A DNA stretch of 62,866 bases from Planctomycetota bacterium (GCA_016872605.1 VGZI01000013.1:1-62866); one strand, 5' to 3'; counted from the stretch's first letter, positions 30,721 through 40,593 are shown. The notes: a model not told the origin generated them from the letters alone. Numbers and translations are program-made.

Positions 30721-31989
30721 ATGGGACGTGGCATGGCCCGGAAGAAAAAACCGCGTGGACAAGCCGATAATCCGTTCAAGCCAGGCGCCGGCCATTCTCC
30801 GCCGTACTTGGCCGGGCGTGAAGACGAGCGGGACCAGTTCAAACGATTTCTGGCGCAGACGACGATCACGGACAACGTCGTATTGACCGGGTTGCGCGGC
30901 GTCGGCAAAACGGTGCTCATGGACGATGTCTACAAGCCGCTTGCCTTATCCGAAGGCTGGGTTTGGGTGGGCGCAGACTTCTCCGAGTCCGCTTTCGTGG
31001 ATGAAGCGGCGTTATGCCGCCGAATCCTCACGGACTTGTCGGTCTATACCTCAGCACTGGAGGTTGAAACGGAGCGCACTGCCCGGATGGGGCTCACCTC
31101 GACGCGCACTGCACGCGAAGACGTTGATTACGAGTACCTTGGGGAGTTTTTCAATGCTCAGCCGGGCCTCAATTCGGACAAGCTGAAGGCGACGCTTGAG
31201 TGGACTTGGAACGCGGTCAAGGGCCTTGGAAAGAAAGGTATCCTTTTTGCGTACGACGAAGCGCAGGTTGTTCAGGACCGCAAGAAAAAGGAACAGTATC
31301 CCCTTGCCCTTCTGCTTGAAACCTTTCAATCGATTCAGCGCAAAGGGGTGAAAATGATGCTGCTATTGACTGGTTTGCCGACATTGTTTCCAAAACTCGT
31401 GGAGTCGCGGACGTATGCAGAGCGAATGTTCAAGATTCAAGAAATCGGCAAGCTTAATGAGATCGCCTCACGCAAGGCGATTACCGAGCCACTCAAAGGT
31501 AATGCGATCCAGTTCACCAAAGAATCGATCGACATGATTGTTCAAGAGACGTGCGGTTACCCGTACTTCATTCAGTTCATTTGCCGAGAAGCCTATGACA
31601 TTTTCCAGTCCGCCGTGAGTTCTGGCATTACTCCGAGCATTCCCATAAAGACGCTTGTCAAGAAACTCGATTCCGACTTCTTCGCGGGTCGCTGGGCGCC
31701 CGTACCGGATCGTCAACGAGAGCTATTGTTCTGCATCGCCAACTTGGAGAACGCAGCGGACGAATTCACGGTCAACCAGATTGCGGATATTTCACATGCA
31801 TTGCGGCGCAAAGATATCCGGCCGTTCAAATACGCGGACGTCAGTTCCATGATGCCAAAGCTGATCAACGCCGGTCTCGTTTACAAAAATCGTCATGGCA
31901 AGTATTCGTTGGCGGTGCCGCTCTTGCATGGCTTCGTAAAGCGCCAGTTCGAGGAGCCTGAGGTGATTCAGCTATCACTTTTTGATTGA
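30721..31989 (+). CDS. AAA+ (archaeal-type/STAND) ATPase with C-terminal winged helix
   Basis: From the ATG at 30721 the product has 422 residues (a TTG at 30712 and an ATG at 30733 are alternatives). Walker A is GLRGVGKT (57-64), Walker B LFAYDEAQ with D179/E180. A sensor region (LLLTGLPTLFPK) and a C-terminal winged-helix-like part (ADISHALRRKDIRPFKYADV, SSMMPKLINAGLVYK) complete the Orc1/Cdc6-like layout shared with many solitary ATPases. Function unknown; such genes occur in defence and mobile islands. An A+T-rich promoter with an operator is unusual for this region and may reflect transfer. Confidence 0.8.
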   Translation: MGRGMARKKKPRGQADNPFKPGAGHSPPYLAGREDERDQFKRFLAQTTITDNVVLTGLRGVGKTVLMDDVYKPLALSEGWVWVGADFSESAFVDEAALCRRILTDLSVYTSALEVETERTARMGLTSTRTAREDVDYEYLGEFFNAQPGLNSDKLKATLEWTWNAVKGLGKKGILFAYDEAQVVQDRKKKEQYPLALLLETFQSIQRKGVKMMLLLTGLPTLFPKLVESRTYAERMFKIQEIGKLNEIASRKAITEPLKGNAIQFTKESIDMIVQETCGYPYFIQFICREAYDIFQSAVSSGITPSIPIKTLVKKLDSDFFAGRWAPVPDRQRELLFCIANLENAADEFTVNQIADISHALRRKDIRPFKYADVSSMMPKLINAGLVYKNRHGKYSLAVPLLHGFVKRQFEEPEVIQLSLFD

Positions 31990-32088
31990 CGAATTTGACC
32001 GGAGTACGGCATACATCGAATGAACTGGCGGCGTCGACCTTGCCGATTTTGCCAACCAGAAAAAACGTGCCGGCTCTCAACTCGGCGC

Positions 32089-32116
32089 TTGCCTCGCGCC
32101 GATAGGCCTGTATACT
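32089..32116 (+). promoter_or_regulatory. Probable promoter of the 59-aa protein gene
   Basis: TTGCCT (32089-32094), a 16-base spacer and TATACT (32111-32116), followed by AAAATG. The downstream leader contains a small hairpin, CCATTC-ACGTG-GAATGG. Confidence 0.45.
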
Positions 32117-32173
32117 AAAATGTTACCATTCACGTGGAATGGCAACCTCTCATATCTTGTTAGGGGATCCTCT

Positions 32174-32353
32174 ATGAGTCATGGCGTAATGGAGATGGAC
32201 CTGATCGAAGAGCTTCAGATGCGTCGCTGGGCGCGAGAGAACTACGTGCCTCCGGAACAGCGCGATGAAGGCTGGCATCCCGTCATCCAGGACGAAATGA
32301 AGAAGAAGGACAGCGAAAAGTACTCCCCCAACCAGCGGCGAAACAACAACTAA
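32174..32353 (+). CDS. Small planctomycete conserved protein (59 aa)
   Basis: MSHGVMEMDLIEELQMRRWA begins at ATG 32174, preceded by AGGGGATCC. The charged helical core (EELQMRRWARENYVPPEQ) and the HPVIQDEM segment match a small protein that I recall from many planctomycete genomes, with no known function. A longer 77-aa reading from an upstream start is not needed. It has its own predicted promoter upstream and a terminator-like hairpin downstream. Confidence 0.75.
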   Translation: MSHGVMEMDLIEELQMRRWARENYVPPEQRDEGWHPVIQDEMKKKDSEKYSPNQRRNNN

Positions 32354-32377
32354 TCCCCACGCCGCAATTAACCCTGA

Positions 32378-32427
32378 CCCGAAGCGTCCCATCCTCGCGA
32401 TGCGGTTGCTTCGGGTTCTTCATTTTA
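32378..32427 (+). terminator. Probable intrinsic terminator
   Basis: CCCGAAGC (32378-32385) pairs with GCTTCGGG (32408-32415), followed by TTCTTCATTTT. The loop is long (22 bases). Placed 25 bases after the stop codon of the 59-aa gene. Confidence 0.55.
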
Positions 32428-32432
32428 GCAAG

Positions 32433-32461
32433 CCCCAGGATGAGCGCAGCCATTCCTGGGG
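32433..32461. repeat. CCCAGG...CCTGGG palindrome, copy 1
   Basis: CCCCAGGA (32433-32440), TGAGCGCAGCCAT, TCCTGGGG (32454-32461). The central TGAGCGCAGC recurs in the related copy at 62718-62746 and in altered form at 43696-43724. It ends 18 bases before the next gene's ATG. Confidence 0.7.
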
Positions 32462-32479
32462 GCAAGCACAAAAGGCACA

Positions 32480-33646
32480 ATGGGCTTCTTCACCGGACGA
32501 TTGACCTGCATGCGCTTCCGCGTCGGCGGACGCGCGCCGCGCACTTTCGCGCAAGAACACCTCGACGCTCTCGCCGGCCACGCCATCGGCAAACAGCGCA
32601 TCGCTGCCTCCGATGGCTCACTGGTAGGCTGGATAGCCGCGGATCATATCCTCGACACGTCGTTCGAGTTGGCCAAGAACATCGTGAATGACTCGCTGCA
32701 CTTCGCCATGCGCATCGACGAAGTCAAGATGCCCGCCGACTTGCTGCGCGCCTACTATCAGGTCGAGCTGCAAGCGCTGGCCGCGACCAATCCGAGCGGG
32801 CATCCGAGTTCCCGGCAAAAGCGTCAGGCGCGCGAATACGCCAAGGATCGGCTCGAGAACGAAGCCAAGGACGGCCGCTACGTCCGCCGCAAGGCGATCC
32901 CAATTCTGTGGGACGCGCCGTCGAACGAATTGCTCGTCGGCACAACCTCCGTTACGTCCCTTGATCGCCTCGTCACGCTGTTTCACCAGACATTCGACCG
33001 CAAGTTCGAGTTGCTAGGCGCCGGACGTCAAGCGTTCAACCTCGCCGAGGTCACGAATCAGACACGCCATGTCGACGATGCCACACCGACTATCTTCGTC
33101 CCCGGCGGCCAGCTCACCGAGGTCGCCTGGATGCCCGATGAGAACAAACGCGACTTCCTCGGCAACGAGTTCCTCCTTTGGCTTTGGCACTTCCTGGAGA
33201 ACGAAGGCGACGTGCTGAAGCTGTCCGATGATTCGGAAGCAACACTGATGATTACGAAGACGCTACAACTCGAATGCCCACGCGGGCAAACCGGCCGCGA
33301 GAGCATTTCGAGCGAGGGGCCGAGCAAGTTGCCTGAGGCGCATCGCGCGCTGCAAGCGGGCAAGCTGCCTCGAAAGATGGGGCTGACGGTCGTGCGCCAC
33401 GAGTCGCAGTATGAACTGACGATGCAGGCCGAGTCGTTGGCCGTCGGCTCGGCGCGTCTGCCCGCGCCCGAGGCCGACGAAGATCGCGCTCGACTCGAGG
33501 AGCGCGTCACGCAGATTCGCCATCTTCTGGAAACGCTCGATCTGATCTACGCCGCCTTCATGCAGCGCCGATTGGGCGATGCCTGGACTAAAGAGGCAGC
33601 ACGCATCAAAAAGTGGCTGCACCTCGAACGGCGACCGTCATCATGA
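32480..33646 (+). CDS. RdgC-like protein (planctomycete conserved)
   Basis: A 388-aa protein starting MGFFTGRLTCMRFRVGG. It has the opening F..GRLT..RF..., a middle helical region (ELQALAATNPSGHPSSRQKR) and later GNEFLLWLWHFLENE, which I recognise as a conserved planctomycete family sometimes named recombination-associated protein RdgC. RdgC is a DNA-binding ring protein that limits RecA. The match is at family-pattern level; the positions contacting DNA cannot be checked by eye. No signal or membrane segment. It is followed by a repeat and an unrelated oxidoreductase gene. Confidence 0.6.
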   Translation: MGFFTGRLTCMRFRVGGRAPRTFAQEHLDALAGHAIGKQRIAASDGSLVGWIAADHILDTSFELAKNIVNDSLHFAMRIDEVKMPADLLRAYYQVELQALAATNPSGHPSSRQKRQAREYAKDRLENEAKDGRYVRRKAIPILWDAPSNELLVGTTSVTSLDRLVTLFHQTFDRKFELLGAGRQAFNLAEVTNQTRHVDDATPTIFVPGGQLTEVAWMPDENKRDFLGNEFLLWLWHFLENEGDVLKLSDDSEATLMITKTLQLECPRGQTGRESISSEGPSKLPEAHRALQAGKLPRKMGLTVVRHESQYELTMQAESLAVGSARLPAPEADEDRARLEERVTQIRHLLETLDLIYAAFMQRRLGDAWTKEAARIKKWLHLERRPSS

Positions 33647-33662
33647 TGGCTTTCCAGCGTCG

Positions 33663-33749
33663 GCCGCAAAAAAACGCAAAAAGCGCAAAGGGAAACAGAC
33701 AAAGCACTCAGAGATCACGATTGCTTGCATTCTTTGTGTTCTTTTGCGG
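33663..33749. repeat. Imperfect palindrome, CCGCAAA...TTTGCGG type
   Basis: CCGCAAAAAAACGCAAAAAG at 33663 onward is inverted at 33731-33749 (CTTTGTGTTCTTTTGCGG). It belongs to the same decayed family as 7981-8042 and about 9449-9565. Confidence 0.5.
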
Positions 33750-33847
33750 CTATTCCGTTGATGCCGAGTGGAGCTAGCAGAGACTTTGCACGGCGATGGG
33801 CTTTTCCTACCATACCCAGCAAACCATCAAACACCGGGAGCCAAGTC

Positions 33848-35041
33848 ATGCCGACCAATGAACCGTTGAATCGCAAACTGCGCATGGGACTCGTGGGCGG
33901 GGGCCAGGGCGCGTTCATCGGACGCGTGCACGCCACCGCGGCGATTCTCGACAATCGCGCGCTGCTTGTCGCCGGCGCCTTGTCGAGCGATGCCGCCAAG
34001 GCCAAGGCGTCGGCCCCCGATTACGACATCAAGCCCGAACGCGCCTATGGCTCGTACAAGGACATGATCGCGGCCGAGCTCAAGCTGCCCGTCGGCGAAC
34101 GGATCGACTTCGTCGCCATCGCCACGCCGAACCACACCCACTTCGAGATCGCCAAGGCCTTCGCCGAGGCGGGGTTCAACGTGATGTGCGACAAACCGAT
34201 GACGTTCGATCTGGCTCAAGCCGAAGAGTTGGCAAAGGTCGTCGCGAAATCAGGCGTCGTCTTCGGGCTCACGCACAACTACACGGGCTATCCGCTCGTG
34301 CGCCAGGCCCGCGACATGGTGCTCAGCGGCGAACTCGGCGAGATCAACGCCATCCGCGCTTTCTACATCCAGGGCTGGTTGCGCAGTCGGCTGGAGAAGG
34401 AAGGCCAAAAGCAGGCCGGCTGGCGCACCGATCCGAGTAAATCCGGCGCCGCCGGGTGCTTCGGCGACATCGGCACGCACGCCTACAACCTGGGCCGATA
34501 TATCACCGGCCTGATTCCCGATCAGATTTCCTGCACGTTGAAGATCTTCAACGAAGGCCGGGCGCTCGACGACTACGGCAGCGCGATCGTCCGCTACACC
34601 AACGGCGGGCTCGGCACGGTCACCGCGTCGCAGATTTCGCATGGACGGGAGAACGACTTGTGGATCGAAGTCGATGGCACCAAGGGCGCGCTGGAATGGC
34701 ATCAGGAAGAGCCGAACAAGATGCTGCTGCGGATCAACGGCAAGCCGCACCAGCTCTACACGCGCGCCGGCGGACCGTACCTGAGCGCGACGGCCGGCGC
34801 ATCGCAGCGCATCCCCGCCGGCCATCCGGAGGCGTTCCTCGAAGCGTTCGCCAACATTTACACCGCCGCCTACGCCGACATGATCAAGCGCAGCGCCGGC
34901 CAAAAGTTCGACGGCCAGAACACGCTCTATCCTAACGTCGCCGACGGCGTGGACGGCATGAACTTCATCACCCAGTGCGTCGCCAGCAGCAAAGAGAGCG
35001 GCGCCTGGAAGACGCTCAAACACGCGTCGTGCCGAAAATAG
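33848..35041 (+). CDS. Gfo/Idh/MocA family oxidoreductase
   Basis: A 397-aa protein starting at ATG 33848 after GGGAG; an upstream extension is unlikely coding. The N-terminal Rossmann domain has GLVGGGQGAFIGRVH and DFVAIATPNHTHFEIA, then CDKPMTFD in place of the usual EKP motif. The C-terminal beta-sheet domain contains GGLGTVTASQISHGREND. NAD(P)-dependent sugar or inositol oxidation is the usual reaction; the lysine of DKP is the expected catalytic residue. The final segment (HASCRK) is short. Substrate unknown. Confidence 0.88.
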   Translation: MPTNEPLNRKLRMGLVGGGQGAFIGRVHATAAILDNRALLVAGALSSDAAKAKASAPDYDIKPERAYGSYKDMIAAELKLPVGERIDFVAIATPNHTHFEIAKAFAEAGFNVMCDKPMTFDLAQAEELAKVVAKSGVVFGLTHNYTGYPLVRQARDMVLSGELGEINAIRAFYIQGWLRSRLEKEGQKQAGWRTDPSKSGAAGCFGDIGTHAYNLGRYITGLIPDQISCTLKIFNEGRALDDYGSAIVRYTNGGLGTVTASQISHGRENDLWIEVDGTKGALEWHQEEPNKMLLRINGKPHQLYTRAGGPYLSATAGASQRIPAGHPEAFLEAFANIYTAAYADMIKRSAGQKFDGQNTLYPNVADGVDGMNFITQCVASSKESGAWKTLKHASCRK

Positions 35042-35089
35042 AATTGCCAATCGCGCGCCGGCATGTACCTGTCGTGGTAGGATGAGAAC

Positions 35090-35362
35090 ATGAAGAAACA
35101 AACGAGCGGCCAATTTCTGGAACGTCTACTCGAACCCGTGAGTGCGTTGCTCGACGATGACGCCGGACGCAAGCTGGTCGAGTTGAAAGCGGATCGGCAA
35201 GCTCAATCGCGCATCGCAAAGCTAGCCGACAAGTGCAACCGCGGCGTCCTCAGCGACGAGGAGCGGCGGGATTACGAAACGTACGTCATGGTCGGCGAGT
35301 TCATCGCCATCCTGCAGGCGCAAGCCCGCGCCCGCCTGGTCCAGCGCGGTCAAGCGAAATGA
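35090..35362 (+). CDS. Small helical protein paired with an HNH endonuclease
   Basis: A 90-aa protein, not recognised beyond its common place upstream of HNH genes in planctomycetes. The sequence is helical and charged (SGQFLERLLEPVSALLD, RGVLSDEERRDYETYVMVGEF). No metal motif or membrane segment. Its stop codon overlaps the ATG of the HNH gene (ATGA), so the two are translationally coupled. Such pairs could form an interaction or control unit. Confidence 0.7.
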   Translation: MKKQTSGQFLERLLEPVSALLDDDAGRKLVELKADRQAQSRIAKLADKCNRGVLSDEERRDYETYVMVGEFIAILQAQARARLVQRGQAK

Positions 35363-35766
35363 AGCCGTTTCTGCGAGCGCTGGTCCGAAAACGCGCCAAG
35401 CGCCGCTGCGAGTATTGTCGGCTGCACGAAGATGACTTGCCCGCCTGGCCCTTTCATGTCGAGCACCTTATCCCCAAGAAACACGGCGGAACGGATGATC
35501 CAAAATCGCTCGCTTGGCCGTGTCACTATTGTAACCTGTGCAAATCCAGCAACCTGAGCGGTCGCAATTCGAAAACCGGACGGATCGTCACGCTTTTCAA
35601 TCCCCGCCGAAGGCGCTGGTCGCGACCTTTCAGCTGGTGTGGACCAGAGCTTATCGGGCCTACGCCGTGTGGCCGAGCCACGATTGCAGTGCTGAATATC
35701 AACGCGGCGCATCGAGTAGCGCTACAGAAGCTATTGATCGAGGCGAATGTTTTTCCACCGGACTGA
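35359..35766 (+). CDS. HNH endonuclease
   Basis: A 135-aa protein beginning MKPFLRALVRKRAK. CEYCRLHEDD supplies a zinc pair, FHVEHLIPKKHGG the HNH histidine core (VEHLIPKKHGG), and CHYCNLCKSSN the second zinc pair and the asparagine. This is the standard HNH nuclease layout. Coupled to the 90-aa gene by ATGA overlap. A phage or mobile origin is possible but not shown. Confidence 0.85.
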   Translation: MKPFLRALVRKRAKRRCEYCRLHEDDLPAWPFHVEHLIPKKHGGTDDPKSLAWPCHYCNLCKSSNLSGRNSKTGRIVTLFNPRRRRWSRPFSWCGPELIGPTPCGRATIAVLNINAAHRVALQKLLIEANVFPPD

Positions 35767-35839
35767 TGGATCGGCGCCATGAAGGCAGCATGATCCCGTC
35801 GCTTTCGCTCCGTGCTGGTAGCCCGCTCTTGGAGTCCCC

Positions 35840-37219
35840 ATGCAACCCAGCGAAACGCCCACTGCGAATCCGATGCGCGTTCGCTGGATCATCCTGGTCC
35901 TGCTTTGCTTGTCGAGCGGGCTGCTCTATCTTCATCGGTATTCGTGGGGCTTCGTTCGGCCCGACATTGCCCGCGAAAATCCTGAACTCACGCCCGTAGA
36001 CCTCGGCTGGCTCGATTCCGCATTCCTGGCGACGTACGCGCTTGGCCAAATCCCCGGCGGCATGGCGGGCGATCGCTTTGGACCGCGCATCGTGTTGACG
36101 GTGCTAACGGTCGTCGGCACGCTGGCGGCGGTCGGCGTCGCGTGGACCGGTGGGTTTTGGCAACTCTTTGGCGCCCGCGCGGCTTTCGGGTTTGCACAGG
36201 CCGGCGTGTATCCTGTCTTGAGCAAGATGACGAAGTCGTGGTTTCCGCTGGCGTCACGCACCAGCGTGCAAGGCGCCGTCACCGCCATGGGACGCCTCGG
36301 CGCCGCCTTCGCGCCGATCATTATTGCCTTCCTGTTGGTCGGCACCCTCGGCTTGTCGTGGCGAGGCACGCTCTGGGTGTTGACGATTCCCGGCATCCTG
36401 CTGGCGGTCGGTTTCTGGATTGCGGTGCGCGATACGCCGAGCGAACATCCCTGGGCGAATGTGGCCGAGGCGGAGCTCGTACGCGATGCGCAGCCGACGC
36501 CGACGGAATCGGGTGGCGTCGATCCCCGGGGTTCGGAGTACCTCACCCCGGGGCTTCCGGTCTCGTCCACTGAAGCGAAGGGCGACCCGGATCCCCGGGG
36601 TGCGTCGGACCTCACGCCGGGGCTTCTCGGTGCGTGGTTCAGTTTGGCCATGCTGTTCGTGTATACCTTTGTGAGCACGTTTCAGGATCAGTTTTTTGTC
36701 AACTTGATGCCGACGTTTCTTGAGGAAGCCAAGGGACTGAGCAAGCAGGAACTGGGACTCTACGGAGCGCTGCCGCTTGTGGGTGGAGCGATCGGCGCCA
36801 TACTCGGCGGAATATTGAACGACTGGTTGATCGAATCGCTCGGCAGTCGCCGGTGGGCGCGAAGTCTCGTGGCGTTCACGGGCAAGCTGCTCGCCGGCGC
36901 GTTGGTGCTATGCAGCATGCAGGTGGACGACGGACGGTGGGCGCTGGGAGTTTTGATGGGGGTGCGCATTTTCAGCGATTGGAGTCTGCCGACGCAGTGG
37001 GCCGCCGTCACCGACATGGGCGGCAAGGCCGGCGCGACGATGTTCGGCATCGTCAACACGGTCGGCGTTGCCGGCGGATTTGTCGCCGGGCCCGCGTTTG
37101 GCTGGCTGAAGCAACACTACGGCTGGGACGGAGTGCTTCTCAGCGTGGCAATCATGTGCCTCCTGGCGGCGTGTACGTGGCTCTTCATCGACTGCACCCG
37201 GCGCATCAGTAATGACTAA
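35840..37219 (+). CDS. MFS transporter with in-frame repeat insertion
   Basis: A 459-aa major facilitator protein. The loop 2-3 signature is GGMAGDRFGPR, and twelve hydrophobic segments can be followed. Between the two halves the cytoplasmic loop carries a direct repeat of a DPRG(S/A)xxLTPGL unit (approximately residues 229-261), coded by two copies of a CCCCGGGG palindrome. Family members of this type transport sugar phosphates, hexuronates or anions; the substrate is unknown. The loop insertion is in frame and the rest of the gene is intact, so the protein is probably functional. Confidence 0.85.
   Translation: MQPSETPTANPMRVRWIILVLLCLSSGLLYLHRYSWGFVRPDIARENPELTPVDLGWLDSAFLATYALGQIPGGMAGDRFGPRIVLTVLTVVGTLAAVGVAWTGGFWQLFGARAAFGFAQAGVYPVLSKMTKSWFPLASRTSVQGAVTAMGRLGAAFAPIIIAFLLVGTLGLSWRGTLWVLTIPGILLAVGFWIAVRDTPSEHPWANVAEAELVRDAQPTPTESGGVDPRGSEYLTPGLPVSSTEAKGDPDPRGASDLTPGLLGAWFSLAMLFVYTFVSTFQDQFFVNLMPTFLEEAKGLSKQELGLYGALPLVGGAIGAILGGILNDWLIESLGSRRWARSLVAFTGKLLAGALVLCSMQVDDGRWALGVLMGVRIFSDWSLPTQWAAVTDMGGKAGATMFGIVNTVGVAGGFVAGPAFGWLKQHYGWDGVLLSVAIMCLLAACTWLFIDCTRRISND
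36524..36622. repeat. Two palindromic repeat units inside the MFS gene
   Basis: The first is CCCCGGGGT (36524-36532) with ACCCCGGGG (36545-36553). The second is CCCCGGGGT (36593-36601) with ACGCCGGGG (36614-36622). They are direct repeats of one palindromic unit, read in the same frame, and encode the duplicated DPRG...LTPGL motif. Confidence 0.75.
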
Positions 37220-37369
37220 TGCCCCGGGGCAATAGTCAGGTGTCCGTCGAGTATCGGCAATCGGCGCAGTAGTCGTTACAATAATGCCGTTGTCGTGCAG
37301 CCGTCGCTGTAGACTTTGGATGCAGGCTTTGTGCGAAAACACCGCCGGAAAATCGAAGGGAGGAATGCA

Positions 37370-38701
37370 ATGACCTGGCTACGTCCTTTCGGAACTGTCG
37401 TGTTGACATTTGCACTCACCGTACTAGCTTCCCAGGCGAAGGCGCAATCCTGGGTCGGCAAATCGGTGCTGCACAACAAACCGACCAATCAGGTCAGGTT
37501 CACCGATCGCATCGATGACAAGGACGTGGTGTACCAGTTCTCCGGCACTTGGCCCTTTACCGTTCGCGCGGAGCGCGACGGCATGCTGCGCATTCACGAT
37601 CGCCGAAACGAAGGCTGGGTGGACAAGAGCGACTTCGTCCTGCAGAGCGAAGCCGTCGAGTACTTCACGCGCAAGCTCCAGGCTAATCCCAAAGACACCT
37701 TCGCTCTCAACATGCGTGCCGCCGGGTATCAGGATCGCAAGGAATACGACAAGGCGATCGCCGACTACGATGCCGCCATCACCATCAATCCCAACGATCC
37801 GACCGCGTACAACAATCGCGGCGTCGTCTGGAAGGACAAGAAGGATTACGACAAGGCCATCGCCGACTACACTGAGGCGATTCGCATCAATCCGAAGGTC
37901 GCCGTCTACCACATCAATCGCGGCGTCGCCCACCGCATTAAGAACGAGTTCGACAAGGCCATCCTGGATTATGACGAAACGATCCGTTTGGAGCCTCGTT
38001 ATGCCATGGCTTTCTACAGCCGCGGCATTTGCTGGTACCTCATGAAAGACTACGACAAGGCCATCAGCGATTACGATGAATCGATCCGGCTCGACCCAAA
38101 GTATGCGCCGGCGTACGTCGAACGCGGCATTACCTGGCGCATGAAGAACAACTACGCCAAAGCGATCACGAACTATGACGAAGCGATCCGGCTCGACCCC
38201 AAGCTCTCCAATGCCTACTACCACCGTGGCATTTCGCATCTGCTCAAAAAAGAGTATGCCGCATCGATCAAAGACCATGATGAAGCAATCCGGCTCAATC
38301 CGAAATACGCGTTTGCCTATCGGGAACGCGGCATCGCTCACAAATATTTGAAGGACTACGCCAAGTCGCTTGCCGACTTCGAATCCGCCGAACGTATTGA
38401 CCCCAAGTATTCGACCGTGGTGGCGGATCATGCCTGGCTGCTGGCGACGTGTCCGGACGCGAAGTTCCGCGACGGCGCGAAAGCCGTGGTCCTAGCGAAG
38501 AAAGCATGCGAGTTGTCCAAATACAAGACTGCGTCGCAGCTCAGCGCTTTGGCCGCCGCCCATGCGGAAGCCGTCCATTGGCAGAAAAGGGTCATGGACG
38601 ATACCGACTACATGCGCCAGTTCGGCGCCTTGGCCCGGCAACGGCTCAAGCTCTACGAAGCCGACATGCCCTACCGCGAAGGTACTGTGCAAAAAAAATG
38701 A
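37370..38701 (+). CDS. Exported TPR-repeat protein
   Basis: A 443-aa protein, ATG 37370 after GGGAGG. Residues 1-26 form a signal peptide (VVLTFALTVLASQAKAQ). An SH3-like N-terminal region (GKSVLHNKPTNQVRF) precedes about seven tetratricopeptide repeats of the form (Y/F)DKAI(A/S)DY(D/T)EAIR(L/I)(D/N)P, running roughly from residue 105 to 345. A C-terminal helical part (LATCPDAKFRDGAKAV) follows, typical of planctomycete TPR proteins. It is a protein-interaction scaffold in the periplasm; partners unknown. Confidence 0.85.
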   Translation: MTWLRPFGTVVLTFALTVLASQAKAQSWVGKSVLHNKPTNQVRFTDRIDDKDVVYQFSGTWPFTVRAERDGMLRIHDRRNEGWVDKSDFVLQSEAVEYFTRKLQANPKDTFALNMRAAGYQDRKEYDKAIADYDAAITINPNDPTAYNNRGVVWKDKKDYDKAIADYTEAIRINPKVAVYHINRGVAHRIKNEFDKAILDYDETIRLEPRYAMAFYSRGICWYLMKDYDKAISDYDESIRLDPKYAPAYVERGITWRMKNNYAKAITNYDEAIRLDPKLSNAYYHRGISHLLKKEYAASIKDHDEAIRLNPKYAFAYRERGIAHKYLKDYAKSLADFESAERIDPKYSTVVADHAWLLATCPDAKFRDGAKAVVLAKKACELSKYKTASQLSALAAAHAEAVHWQKRVMDDTDYMRQFGALARQRLKLYEADMPYREGTVQKK

Positions 38702-38710
38702 TCTTGTTTA

Positions 38711-38779
38711 CGTTTAGCGCTCGCAGTATCTCGCGCGGGGACGAAGCGCCGCGGCGAGGGATACTGCGGGCACTAAACG
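38711..38779. repeat. TTTAGCGC palindrome family, copy before the UXS gene
   Basis: CGTTTAGCGCTCGCAGTAT begins at 38711 and its imperfect inverse, ATACTGCGGGCACTAAACG, ends at 38779. The arms extend about 25 bases with mismatches. It ends 21 bases before the start codon of the next gene. Confidence 0.75.
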
Positions 38780-38800
38780 AAGCTACCGGAAAGGATCTCC

Positions 38801-39736
<936 letters not shown>

Positions 39737-40299
39737 ATAATGTGCGGGATCAAGTGCAAATCGATCGCCTTGTCACCCAGGCCCGCATGTTGACGGCAGG
39801 CGTCCAGCAGCACCAGCTTTCGCTTCGCCTTGCTCTTGGCCAGGGCGGCGTACAGGTCGGCCAGTTTGATGAGCGTGGCGCCATTGTCCAGGTTTGCGTC
39901 GGTGGGGCAAAGATACGTTTCCAGCTCCCCCGAAGCACCATTCGCAACCGCGTGGCCGGCGAAGGCAAGGAGGACGCTATCTTCCTCTTCGAGCCCGGAC
40001 AGTAGCAGGTCCAGTTCCTAGCGGATCTTCTTCGCCTCCGGGCGGAAGCGCTCCGGCTGTTTTTCATGGAACAACGTGATCCGGTTTCGCGGCACCCCGG
40101 CTTCACGCAAGAGCCTCGCCAAGTCCGTGACATCCGCACGCGACGCGGTGAGCGGCTTTAGCGTTGTGTAGTCCTGCACGCCGACAAGGAAGGCATAGAG
40201 CCGACCGTCGGATTGAGCGGCCGCGGGGCCCGCCAGGCTTGTGAGGCACAGGATTGCCAACCCTGAAACCCAAGGACCCACACCCGCTTGATGAAACAT
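39737..40299 (-). pseudogene. Caspase (C14) family gene with nonsense codon and lost 3' end
   Basis: Starts at ATG 40299 after CAGGAG with a signal peptide (VSGLAILCLTSLAGPAAAQ). The peptidase domain begins LYAFLVGVQDYTTLKPL, ASRADVTDLARLLREAGV. At 40018-40020 an in-frame TAG follows EAKKIR. The same frame then continues as ELDLLLSGLEEEDSVLLAFAGHAV, TDANLDNGATLIKLADLYAAL and LVLLDACRQ. The catalytic histidine (FAGHAV) and cysteine (LDACR) both lie after the stop. The frame then runs into the UXS gene without further family similarity, so the C-terminal part is lost. CAG to TAG is the simplest change. Confidence 0.75.
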
Positions 40300-40593
40300 C
40301 GTCAACTCCTGGATGAAGCAACGAGACATGAACGCAGCACCTGGCATTGTTCCCAACGTACCTGCGAATGTCAAGAAAAAACTCGCACGATTGGGGCAGA
40401 AAAGGGCGCGGGACCGAATGGCATCAAGCGCGGCCGCAACTCCTTTGCGAGCATGGGATTGTTCGGTTGCACTTGGCTAAGAAATAACCTCCTGTTGAAG
40501 AACGTGAAGTTGCGCAACGGCTCTGCTGGTGAGCCACTGCACCATAGGGCACGTTGCCTTGCCACTTCGATTGATCGATGACGCGGGGTTGCT
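40300..40593. other. Spacer without recognisable genes
   Basis: About 290 bases between the broken caspase gene and the RecD-like gene. Short open frames overlap on both strands but none has a ribosome site or family similarity. A divergent promoter region is expected here; I cannot place one confidently. Confidence 0.5.

Noticed and set aside
40018..40020. TAG in the caspase frame as pyrrolysine or readthrough
   Set aside because: No support for amber decoding; the gene is also truncated at its 3' end, so decay is simpler.
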